Positions 43,331 to 54,905 of a stretch of 64,000 nucleotides of DNA are shown in pieces. Both the position numbers and the translations under genes were made by a program. The notes below the pieces were generated by a model. The model worked only from the letters and a program-made list of their open reading frames with translations. It had not been told where the DNA came from and ran no database searches. Where the stretch lies: positions 6,775,134-6,839,133 of the forward strand of contig NC_135562.1 in assembly GCF_964340395.1 (NCBI RefSeq), written 5' to 3'. The stretch is from Glandiceps talaboti (lineage: Eukaryota > Hemichordata > Enteropneusta > Spengelidae). The stretch's first letter is position 1. Each line of letters starts with the position of its first letter.

Positions 43331-46300
43331 AGATTGTATATTATATGAATCATATGATATACACTCTGATTACTGGCATTCTTGGATTTTGCTTAGTGTA
43401 CATTTCATCAGACATACCACAGACAAGTTTCCCTGTCTGTGGGCTTGTACTGAGGTTTTGAGGACATTGCTTTGTGTATACTTCAATAAATCTAAATTCA
43501 GAAAGCCAGTTGGCACCACAGGAAGTCCACAGACATCAATTAAATACCAGTACTTTTAGCTATAATCAACAGATATTGTGTAATCCCATCAGTGGTTTGA
43601 AATTGAAGGAAATTGTTAGGTTAATAATCCTAGGTGAAAGCACAGCAAGAGGTTACACTCTCCCACAGGGGTAATAATGATGAAGAGAAGACATACTAAT
43701 TCTAAACGAGCCAGGGAACATCGATTGAAGGAGATTTGATAAAATTACAATTAAATAATTAATATTGATATACACTAGGCCAATAACAAAACTTATAAAA
43801 ACCTCAACTTTAGAATTCAGACAACGTCATTAAAAAATTAGCATTTAGGGGTTTTGGACAAACTGATAACATTTTAATGTTTGATATGAGTGTACATTTT
43901 TTACAAAACCAAGCAAATTACATTACGACTGGTATGGTACTTTTTACAGTGATAAAACTTACAACAATAACATTTTCTCTTCCCCCATGCACTTTCACTG
44001 AATAAATGACTACGTTCTGATGATTTAATTTCAAAGTGAAGTCGTATCAACCCACACAGGAATCATTTGCATTGTTAGTCAGTTGAAATGTACTGAGAAG
44101 TAGATTGCGCTTTAATAGAACATGAACAGCATGTTGTCATGACAACTGCATCCTTAGCCTGACATTTACAATATCACTGGTTACATTTACAAAAGCGACT
44201 GAGATGAAAGTAACTTCCTGTGTGGCATGATTGTGTAAATATATGAAGAAAAAAATGGCAACTTTTTGCATTTGACTGTGTTTCTAAATAACATGACGTA
44301 CATTTCATACTTCTTTCTTCCATCTTTGCAAAGAACATGACGTGATCACATGCCATTTGATGTATAAATGTTAACAGCCAGTGTTATATCTTAAGGTCAT
44401 TCCAAACTGATAAAAGTCAATTTTCCAGTTCAAAAACTTGATTTTCCACTTGACTAACTTTGCGTTATCACCATGCCAACAGCTGAACATGCAACTGTGT
44501 CCTTAGGGAGCTATGAATTATGGTGTAACATCTGTAAATCTGATAAATTTGACTTGTCAGATTTATAGACTAAAGATCTTGAGCTGTTGTAAATTTATAG
44601 GGATGTGCTTTTTCACTTCGTTTTAGTGAATTTTTTTGAAAGAAACCATCAGTTGATAGTTTGAATTTTTACTTACATGCTAGACATTACACTAAAAAGT
44701 AAAATAGAATACTTTTTTCAAACAAACATTAATGATTTCAAAATTTATCAGAGATTTCATCCAATTAAATTTCATCTCTGGTGCCTTTAAGTGTATGGGA
44801 TAAAATTCTAAAAAGAACAAGCTCTTATCAGGTCTCTATATGTTCATTCAGAGACAGATGGGTTGACTCAGGGGCACAATTCGACTAGAAATGTTAGCTA
44901 TTCAGAAACATACACAAGCAGTACAGCTCAAACCAGCAATGTACAGATTAATAGTAGTGCTAGTCTAGCCCCTGTATGGTATCATTATGATTTACACCTC
45001 CACTCACAGTATAGTCAAAGTCACATTACTCTTGAAGTCCTGAGATGCATGAGATGCAATTTAAAATTCATCCACAGCCACCTACACTGTCATTAACATC
45101 ATATCTTTGTTAATCAGTCACAAAGTTCACCCAAAATCACAGTCCCTCATAAAGTTAGTGTCTATTGGGGGCTGTTATGTCATGTCCAAACATGGTATAT
45201 TTGTCAGTTCAGGATGCTACTTATACACTGTTTACATTACTATAACAGTAGGGTTCACTGATTGGATGAATAACTTTTTGTGCTGATTGAGGGACTTTGA
45301 CCAGACGTGGTTTAGTTAGAGACCACGTTGGCATCCAGACTGTAGTAGTACCTGTCTGGTAACTATTTGACCAGCATGACTCCATGCACAAACAAACAAA
45401 CTGTCTACTCAACTGAGGCACTTATACCTGTTTCATTTTTCATGTTCATATTCACTGGCTCTGTTTGATGCAACCATGCCAAAACCAATCAGAAACTGCA
45501 TGTTAGCAAGATTGATTGAATAGTGTTTCGTGACACATTTGTCTATTGAATGAACTAATAAATCGCCCAGCATGCAGACATCAAATGCAGACATCAAAAC
45601 TTAGACACCAGCATATATATATATATCGGTATATATATCTAGTTGCAGTACGTTTAAATGGTTGATTTCATTCAGACCTAACGTAGCAAGAAATTGCAAT
45701 CCTGCTATCTGAAAGTGTGGAATGTGCAGTTTGATTCTTATTGATTTATGCAGCTGTATCGAACAGAACCAGTAGACACTGACACAAAATGGGCAGTGAA
45801 AAAGAACATCTGGCTAGATCTTGTTTGAAATGAGATCAACAATTTAAATTTGACAAACTGTAAAATGTATCTCACAATACTTTGTAAAATACTAAGGATG
45901 GCTGTATTAAAATTCTAAGCACATTATTATAGTGTGATATTTATATATGAGAGAAAACACGATATGTGATATATAATGAAGGTGTACAAAATTCACTTTT
46001 GGTATTTTTATCTTATCTCATTTAAATGTATCAGTAATGGTCTCCATTTCCCCACTCACGTTAAGAAATCTACACTTCACACGGCAGAGTATTCTGGAAG
46101 AAAAGTGTTCACACATGTATGCACAGCGTACCACTTTTCTTTCAGCACCTTAGATATTTGTTGGCTCTGTGCCAATTTCTTTGAAACATCAAAACTCTAA
46201 TGCCGAACATGTCACCATTTACTATCACTTGAAAATACTTCTTGACTGAAATTCATTAACCATCTCGCTAGCAAATCATCGATTTCTCGTTTAAAATGGT

Positions 46301-48270
46301 TCATCTGTACTATATCATACTTCAATGTCATCATGTTGACATTTTCATGTATGTCAGAAAAGTAATAAGAACGAGCGACTCATGGAAATAATCCACATAT
46401 CTATAATTTAAGTAAAGCCTGAAATATTACATTTTTGTACTGCAATGATTTTTGACCTTAATGTAGTAATTGTGTATCAGAAATAAATATAGCTATTACT
46501 CACAAAAAACTAAACCTCAGCTAAATTCAAGCGGAAAAAAAATCAGGGTTCTTGTGAAAGCCTATCAAAATAAAACCAAACTCAAGATGTTTTAGAATCC
46601 AATATGGCTGCCAAATATTGTAGGAGAATAAATGATTGTCTGTTTCCTTGGCAACAAACTATTGAACCACAATTTTTTCCCTTATTTCAAAAGAACCAGG
46701 AACAAGCTTTCATATGGCAAAGTTTAGAGAAATTATTAAAACTTCTGATTTTTTGCCACCCACAATAACAATTCTATACTATTTGTGAACAGAAATAACT
46801 GCCAAATAAGAAAGTCTGTCCTTTTCAACACAACCGATCTAATTTCAGTGTTTTTTTCTATTAAAAATTGTAGATTATAATTTGCAGCTTTAAATCTACA
46901 CCATAATATATTTATACTTGTTATACTATCATATTCATCATGGAAGCACTATGTCATGACTCATACACAAGTTCTCTTCCATTTTTGATTGAGAAACAGA
47001 CATATGTTTCAAACAAATCACTTGCCTTTTTGTTCAAAACATGTCTATTTCTCAATCAAAAGTGGAAGACGAGAACTTGTGTATGAATTTATACTATTGT
47101 GTTTGAAAATTTGTTTTTTGTGTTTGCTGAAGGCATTTAACAGAGCCCCCATGATAAGTGAGTGAAAGGGCACTAACTCAGGGAATTGACAGATAAGTGT
47201 TGGTGGTGTTCTCTGCACAGCCTGTGGACCATCTCATACCATAGAATATTTCAGAGAACATCCACAATTTCAAGAAGGCATTATTTCTGTGCTTTATTGT
47301 GTGCGATGGGTATGCAATGTGTTTGGTATTTCACTGCAGTCAATGCATGCATTGATACATTCACAGTGACGCGTAAAGTAAAATTCAACTGAACCGTGGA
47401 TATTTTATTAATTACACTTCAAAAATGATTTATTTCAAGAAAACACTTTAAAGTATACAGACTCTGTCACCAGGAGCAATGGTAAAATTACTCCTGTTAA
47501 GCACACTAGTACGCTAACATCAAAAAAGGTCACTTGGTGTAGTTTTCACATGATATAGTTAAACAAATACAGCTAACAGGTATATGCTAATGTCTATATT
47601 GAGTATATTTATTTTACTTCATTATCATTCAAGGTACATTCTCGACTCGACCTAGAATTTCTATGAATACCCTCCATTGTTTATATATCGCTCACATTTA
47701 GAACATGGTGAACTGTTGTGAGTTGTAAAATGGCAAATAAAGTTAATGTAATCTGAAAGTGATGATGACTTAAAGCTCCTCAAATGTATTTTCATGGAAT
47801 CAGAATGGTTCAAGTTGAAGTTGAGTTTATAAACTTTTTACTAGTGAGAATTCTTAAATAAAACCACATTCCAGTATAACGTTTATATGTCTTCTATAAC
47901 ATTACAATTGTCTTCTGGCATTGTTAGAACAGTTGATTGCATAGTAGACCCTAAAAGCTGTCTACACGCTTGTTGCAAACTTGTGGAAGCGTGTAGCAAA
48001 CAAAATGCGACTTTCGTACGGGATATTAAACAATGCCTAATTATACACGTATTTAAGTCAACTTGTATACAATTAATGAAATATATAAAACTGCCCATTT
48101 CTCATTCATATGGCCACTCAGTGACTCTGAAAGTTTAAAAGCCCAGTCCAAATCTGGATTAAACTCATGTGAAAAACAGAGCTATAGAAAAAGTTCGGAA
48201 CAAAGAATGATCCTGGTATGTAAGCTTTGTTGTTGATAAGATAACACTATGAGAACCTGGATTAAGACTG
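43331..48270. other. intergenic DNA, no gene supported
   Basis: AT-rich sequence with scattered frames below 85 codons and no recognisable domains. The only clear structures are a short AT run near 45614-45640 and the foldback at 46962-47086. Confidence 0.45.
46962..47086. mobile_element. 125-bp foldback element
   Basis: CATACACAAGTTCTCTTCCA (46962) and its near complement ending GAGAACTTGTGTATG (47086) form arms of about 45 bp around a short loop. Confidence 0.7.
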
Positions 48271-48271
48271 T

Positions 48272-48624
48272 TAAAGTGGCCATTTGGATGAGGATCGGGT
48301 AATTATTTTGAATTTTACATTTTGGATTTATAAAACAATTTAATCATGGCTTCCTACTTGAAATATGAAAGTGAAAGAACATATAACAAGTCTGTGTTTG
48401 TAACTCATTGCAAAATGCTAAAAAGTGTGTAAAAAGTTTGTACATACACACGTACAGTAACAAACATTTAACACATTTATTAATCTTTTGCCATTTATTG
48501 AGTTACAAACAAGGACTTGGCATATGTTGTTTCACACTGATTTTTCAAGTAGTAAGCCATGATGAAATTAAAATCCAAAATCCACAATAAATACTCGATC
48601 CTCACCCATATCCATCCACTTTAA
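48272..48624. mobile_element. MITE family B, copy 2
   Basis: Arms AAGTGGCCATTTGGATGAGG... and ...ATATCCATCCACTTT pair over about 85 bp. The interior phrase GAGTTACAAACAAGGACT resembles the copy at 27283-27634. Confidence 0.75.
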
Positions 48625-49184
48625 GCCTTTAAATCAGATTGAACAAACTTTAATGGATGGAAAGGTTACTCTTCATTTAATTCACTTTGATATTGAAGCA
48701 AAAGTATGAAAATACTGTAAACAGTCACTTCCTGTGGCAGTAAATCTCTCACACGTTCACAAGTTTTCCTGTTAAAATCTCTTAAGGGATGTTTTTTAAT
48801 GATGTTAGTTACACTTTTTGCTGAAGTAGAATGTGCTCTGAAAGTTAACTAGCATTATTAAATCTCAAGTGATTTTGCCATTATAAGACAGTAGAGAGTG
48901 ATGCAGCATCGTGTTCAACTGCCAAGATTTGAATTTAAAAAACAGAACAAGTTTTAAGGTTAAGTATATTAACCCATGAGCCCTGAGGTTAATGAGAAAT
49001 AAGTGTTTTTCTGGACAGCTTAAACTTGATACTCAGCTCACATGAATGGAATACAAAACTGTCCTCAACTAATTTGTTACAGTTATGACTCGATCAGGTG
49101 TTCAATATTCTGCATAAAACAAGACCATTGTTTGAAATGTTCACTCTCGGAATTCATCATGTGTATCTAAAAATTACATAAACC

Positions 49185-49680
49185 CTAGTCATGTGTCACC
49201 AAAACAGTTTTCATTATCAAATGACAATTAGTCTCTGCCACATGTCACCAAAACAGTATTCATTATCACATGACAATTCAACTCTGTAACATTTCACCAA
49301 AACAGTCCTCATTATCACATGACAATTAGTCTGTCACATGTCACCAAAACAGTTTTCATTATCACATGACAATTGATCTCTGCCACATGTCACCAAAACA
49401 GATTTCACATGACAATTAGTCTCTGCCACGTCACCAAAACAGTTTTCATTATCACATGACAATTGATCTCTGCCACATGTCACCAAAACAGATTTCACAT
49501 GACAATTAGTCTCTGCCACGTCACCAAAACAGTTTTCATTATCACATGACAATTGATCTCTGTCACATGTCACCAAAACAGATTTCATTATCACATGACA
49601 ATTAGTCTCTGCCACATGTCACCAAAACAGTTTTCATTATCACATGACAATTAGTCTCTGCCACATGTCACCAACCACCT
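49185..49680. repeat. tandem repeat of about 50 bp, about 10 copies
   Basis: The phrases CATGTCACCAAAACAG and TTTCATTATCACATGACAAT alternate. Some units lack an internal 10-15 bp. Confidence 0.9.
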
Positions 49681-50581
49681 GTCAATACATCATTAGTCAG
49701 TCTGCAGAAACATCCAGGCTAGAACGTGAATTGCTAGTCAAAAGAAAAGCAAGTCCAGTAGGCTTAGTAATTAATCAACTTTGGATAAAGTAATGTTTCA
49801 AACAGCTTTTTCAATTATTCTAATTGATTTTATAATGCCTTTCAATAATAAGATGTCAAACCCTAGCAAACACCATTTAAGTGATCCAAAATGGCTGTCA
49901 TATCTTGACATCAAGGCCGCAACGTGTAAACTGAACCGTACAAGGCCACAAGGGAAATATCAGATTGATCGGTCAGACAATATTACATATTACCTTTAAT
50001 GAAAATTGATATGTTGCAAATCTTTTGATATCTCCCTTGGGGATACCTACTGATACTATTCCGTTTCATGATCAACTTTATAATGTCAAAAGAAGCTGAA
50101 GCAGACAAAATTTAACCCTCACAAACACATTTCTAATTACCTAATTTCCTGGAGAGATCTGTGAACCACATGCACAATATTACATTTTCTTCTCAAGCGT
50201 AACACACTCCATCAGGTGATAACATTATACTCTATCATAATATTGTCTTCGGGCAAGCAATGCATACTGGATGTATCAAATTTGAAATGCTACATAGAAG
50301 GAATGTGTAGTCAAGGCTGAAATATGCCATGTACAATATTTGACTAACAAAAAAGACACAAAAACTACAATCGATAATATATCTCTATCTTAATTTCTTC
50401 AGACAACAGCAACATGAAACGTCAAAATGTCGCATTCATTTCCAATTTATCATTCCAAAGTAACTATATTGTACGGCAATATACATCCTGGATGTATCAA
50501 ATTTTAATTTCAAACCTAAGTGGTGATTGTATTTGAATTTCTTAATTTCAATAGGGTAACAATTTGAAAGTATACTATCCC

Positions 50582-50815
50582 TTACGGAAATGGTCTATAG
50601 TATTCTTATAGGATTCCTATAAGACCTATAATATTCCTATAGGATTCCTATACGACTGATCATTCCTATAGGACTGTCCTAAAAGATTCCTTTAGGACTA
50701 TCCTAATTCCTATAGGAATTGTAAAGTATTCCTTTAAGAAAGGGGCCAAAATACTATAAGATCTTATAGGAATAATCTTTTAGGAATACTATAGACCATT
50801 TCCATAAGGGATTAT
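50582..50815. mobile_element. foldback element rich in TCCTATAGGA palindromes
   Basis: Outer arms ATCCCTTACGGAAATGGTCT and AGACCATTTCCATAAGGGAT enclose several copies of the palindrome TCCTATAGGA or near variants. The whole 235 bp can fold on itself. Confidence 0.75.
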
Positions 50816-50842
50816 CATGTCACATTTGTGCCAGGTTTGAAA

Positions 50843-51245
50843 GAATTCTCGCTATATGCAATACAATTCTATGCATCGCTAAGGAGTCAAATGGAACGCA
50901 GTCTCGCGACCACGCTTGCATTTGTCGACACCTACACTTCTGGTCGCCTATGTCAATACACGTGAATGTTTCTTCCAAAGAGTTTAATTTGTAACAAATA
51001 AGATAAACGCAAGTTTTAAGCTCATATAATTATGGAGGTGGGAAATTTAAATATGTACAGTATCTTTCCAGAGCAAAATTACAAGAGATGTCTACAACTG
51101 AAAATGGGAAAGAAACATTCATGTGTATTAGCATAGCCGGCCGGAAGTGTAGTTGTCGACATTAGAACGTGTTGTCGCGCGACTTTGTTCCATTTGACTC
51201 CACAGTTATGTGTAGAATTGTATTGCAGGTAGCGAGAATTGGATT
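50843..51245. mobile_element. 400-bp MITE with arms of about 140 bp
   Basis: The left arm (GAATTCTCGCTATATGCAAT.. GGAGTCAAATGGAAC.. TGTCGACA) is the diverged reverse complement of the right arm (TGTCGACA.. GTTCCATTTGACTCC.. GTAGCGAGAATTGGA). The spacer is about 120 bp. Confidence 0.78.
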
Positions 51246-51589
51246 TCATAAGACTGTCGGAGGAATGACATGTTTATGGAAGGACAAACAGATGGATGCA
51301 TGGAAGGACAGAGCCCATTGTAATTAGTCATGAGGTGCTGTGTACTGAAATCAGAAACTGGGAGAACTCTTTAAACTATAACCAATAAAACTAAATGCCT
51401 CCCAGTAGTAATTTTATAATCAACAAGTCATTGAGAATGACATAGTCCCCGCTATAATTGGATTTTAAGGAATTATCACTACTGTGATCACGCAACAACA
51501 TTTGTGAACCTAAAACAAACAGACTTAGATATGTTGTGTGTGCTTGTTGGACATGGAATATGCCTCCAACAATAAAGGATTGGTTGGGT

Positions 51590-52640
51590 ATGGGGGATCA
51601 TATCACGATGAAAATGGAGTCTGAGTTATGGCTTTAGACATGGAAAATTCACAAACAAATGGCTGCCAGGCAGCCATATTGGATCGTATCACAACGAAAA
51701 TGGATACTCACATGTATGTCATAGAACACTGTCCTAATACCAACTTTAAATGAGATCTGTTCAAGCATGTCTGAGTTATGGCTTTGGACATGAAAATTCG
51801 CAAACAAAATGGCTGCCAGGCAGCCATATTGGATCGTATCACAACGAAAATGGATATGCACATGTATGTCATAGAACACTGTCCTAATACCAACTTTGAA
51901 TGAGATCTGTTTAAGCATGTCTGAGTTATTGGCTTTGGACATGGAAAATTCACAAACAAAATGGCTGCCAGGCAGCCATATTGGATCGTATCACGACGAA
52001 AATGGATATACACATGTATGTCATAGAACACTGTCCTAATACCAACTTTGAATGAGATCTGTTCAAGCATGTCTGAGTTATGGCTTTGGACATGAAAATT
52101 CACAAACAAAATGGCTACCAGGCAGCCATATTGGATCGTATCACAATGAAAATAGATATGCACATGTATGTCATAGAACACTGTCCTAATACCAACTTTG
52201 AATGAGATCTGTTCAAGCATGTCTGAGTTATGGCTTTGGACATGAAAATTCACAAACAAAATGGCTGCTAGTCGGCCATATTGGATCGTATCATGACAAC
52301 AATGAATATGCACATGTATGTCATAGAACACTGTCCTAATACCAACTTTGAATGAGATCTGTTAAAGCATGTCTGAGTTATGGCTCTAGACAGGGAAAAT
52401 TCGCAAACAAAATGGTTGCTAGGCGGCCATATTGGATCGTATCATAAAACAAATTGACGTGCATATGTATGCCATATTATGTTGCCCCTGTACCAAGTTT
52501 GAAAAAAATCGGTCCAGGCATCTCCAAGAAACAGCTGCGGACGGACGGACGGACGGACGGACGGACAGACGGACGGACGGACAGACGGAACCCAATCCAT
52601 AAGTCCCCGTTCCGGACTTCGTCCGCGGGGACTAAAAACA
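51590..52640 (+). mobile_element. pearl/Helentron-like element: 150-bp core repeats, ACGG microsatellite, 3' hairpin
   Basis: Six core units follow each other, marked by GGCTGCCAGGCAGCCATATT or variants at 51661, 51811, 51963, 52113, 52263 and 52414. Then comes (GGAC)n at 52539-52588 with two GACA variants. The end has AGTCCCCG (52602-52609) pairing with CGGGGACT (52626-52633), around an inner CGGAC-TTC-GTCCG hairpin. This layout matches my recollection of bivalve pearl elements and Helentron-derived INEs. The core-unit frames of up to 207 codons are not genes. Confidence 0.75.
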
Positions 52641-54030
52641 CATAGAAATTATCACACTTTCTCAAATGTCACGCTCAGTATCCCGTTGATGATAGTTAAT
52701 AACTATAATCAGAAATTATCTCCCCAGGCAATGATATCTCATGTGATTATGTTTTATCTTAAATTCAAGAATCAAGCATAGATAAAAGCTCGCCAGAATT
52801 TTGGAAACAATATTTCACTCAATTTTTGTTAGGACCATCCAGTTGTGATCATTTCGTGTTTTGATCTGTCAACTATTTGATTAGGAAAGACAGAGACTGT
52901 AGCTGAAACCCATTAAGGACAAGATATTACCTACAATTAAAATCATGAAACGAAAAACAAAACATTGTTTTACTTGACAAAAATGTTACTAATACTACTA
53001 TTATAGCAGTGTTTGTAAGATTTTGTAGAGTCAGATGACATTTGGTTTAATGTTTCATGACTGTAATTGTACCTAAGGGACAGAGTTGCCTTAAAAACAT
53101 CAAATGAATCCTTAGGTGGCACTAAGTAATTATGCAGTTTTTACAACAAGTGATATTAATTTTTATTGCTATACTTTCCTACATTGAAATTTCACCATTT
53201 GGGATATGACTGTTGTAGTATTGTGATCTGAGATGGAGTGTTATTATACACCAGTATCAAGGTTCATCCTTGCTCATTTAAACCCTAATTGATCTTGGAT
53301 CATAATACTACATGGTGGCAGCGGTGGGATGCCATATTGCTTACTGGAGATAAGAAATAACATAGAACCGGAAGTGTGTATGGGGGCGCTAGTCATAGTT
53401 ATGTCTATGACCTATGTCATGAACTGTGACCAATTAAAACTGTGAAAAGGCAAGCAGTGAGGCAGAGATACACAAGGCATTTTTAGGAGTACTGCACTGA
53501 GCAATTTGTTTCATACAACTCATCATACACATTATTGCAGGACCTTTCAATGTCTCCAGGTGTGTCGCAATTAGCAATCTGACATGGTGGATTTTCTGCA
53601 ATTCCTCCCAAGTTGCTACCTGCTTTGCCCAGTGAAGTGTCCCATATATGCATGCATGCACTCAGTCATGGTTGCTAACCCTGCTTCATGCAACAAATTG
53701 CTTACCAAAGTGGTGCATCTTGGCCTAAGCAGGTATTGTCTCAATCTTATTCTTCAGGACATGATTAACTGAGGAAGGAAGAAAGGCTTTAGACAACATT
53801 TATATTCTTTTCTTGAAAGTGTTACATGTTGTCTCAATTTTGATAAAGGCAGACAAAAGATAATGCAAAGACTCGAATTACCAAAATATTATTTCACTGG
53901 GAAAATGGTGTCTGAAGTTAAAATATCACCATTTGAGGTACGTATGACTAAGAAAGGGCACACTGAACAGACATGAATCGGCCAAGACAATCTTAACTCT
54001 CAGGACATGATATGATCATTTAATCCTGCC
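52641..54030. other. intergenic DNA, no gene supported
   Basis: A minus-strand frame at about 53434-53661 has no recognised domain and a stop immediately upstream. I do not call it a gene. Confidence 0.4.
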
Positions 54031-54039
54031 AAAAGACAC

Positions 54040-54205
54040 TAGACAATATTACATTGTATTCTCAGATATGTTACATTATATCACTAGATAATATTACATT
54101 TTATTCTCAGATTTGTTACATTATATCACTCGACAATATTAATTTATCAAATTTGTAATATTATATCACTCGACAATATTACATTTTCTCTCTCAAATTT
54201 GTTTC
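54040..54205. repeat. degenerate AT-rich tandem repeat, 3-4 copies
   Basis: The phrases ATTATATCACTCGACAATATT and ATTCTCAGATTTGTTACATT alternate. Confidence 0.75.
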
Positions 54206-54764
54206 ATTATATCTGATTTTCAAAATAGCAAATAGAACATAACAGAAGGCTTAAAGTTCATTTCTTCATTTGGGATATGACAGAGAAAAGGCAAGTAGAA
54301 CAGACATGCAATCTTGGACAATCTTTTACCTGAGGAAATGATTATACAATCCAGGAAGAGAGACATTTGACAACATTACTATTTTTTCACAAAAGTGTTA
54401 CATGTGTGAATTGAAAATGGCAAATAGAAGGATTCAACCACACAATTTAGTGTTTGACTGGGAAAAGGAGACTGAAGTTCAATTTCAGCATTGGGATATC
54501 AAGGGCATGCAAAACAGACATGGAAGCTGAGACAATCTGACCACCAAAACAGTATTATCGTATAATGCAACCGAGAGACATAATAAATTATAGCATGCAC
54601 AAGCCAGATTCAACAAAAAATATGGAAGATAAACTTTGGTCATTCTATCATGACAATGTGTGCCGACGTCACTGGTTCTGTTGTGTTCGAAATATGTCAA
54701 AACATTCAAAATTGCAATTACTTTCCACTATTTTTCTTTGATATTACTCGCGCTGGTATAATTA

Positions 54765-54905
54765 TGTTATTCCCCAATATTTTTCTTCATTCAGCCGGAA
54801 AATACTAAGGGTTGTCACACTCGTCTAGCAACTCGTAGTGATAAAGGTCCCTTAGGTCACTCATATTTTCCTTGGCTGAACGAAGGCAAATAAATATTCA
54901 AAGGA
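54765..54905. mobile_element. foldback element of about 140 bp
   Basis: CTTCATTCAGCCGGAAAATA on the left pairs with TATTTTCCTTGGCTGAACGAAG on the right. A solo arm of the same family is at 34805-34880. Confidence 0.65.

Noticed and set aside
42541-43461. 306-codon + strand ORF
   Set aside because: It consists almost wholly of 58-bp satellite units with shifting frame. It has no start context, splice support or domain.
51708-52331. 207-codon minus-strand ORF
   Set aside because: It is made of the 150-bp core repeats of the pearl-like element. The multiple-of-three period explains its openness.
53434-53661. 75-codon minus-strand ORF beginning at a GTG
   Set aside because: There is no domain I can recognise, a stop lies directly upstream and no splice-bounded exon fits.
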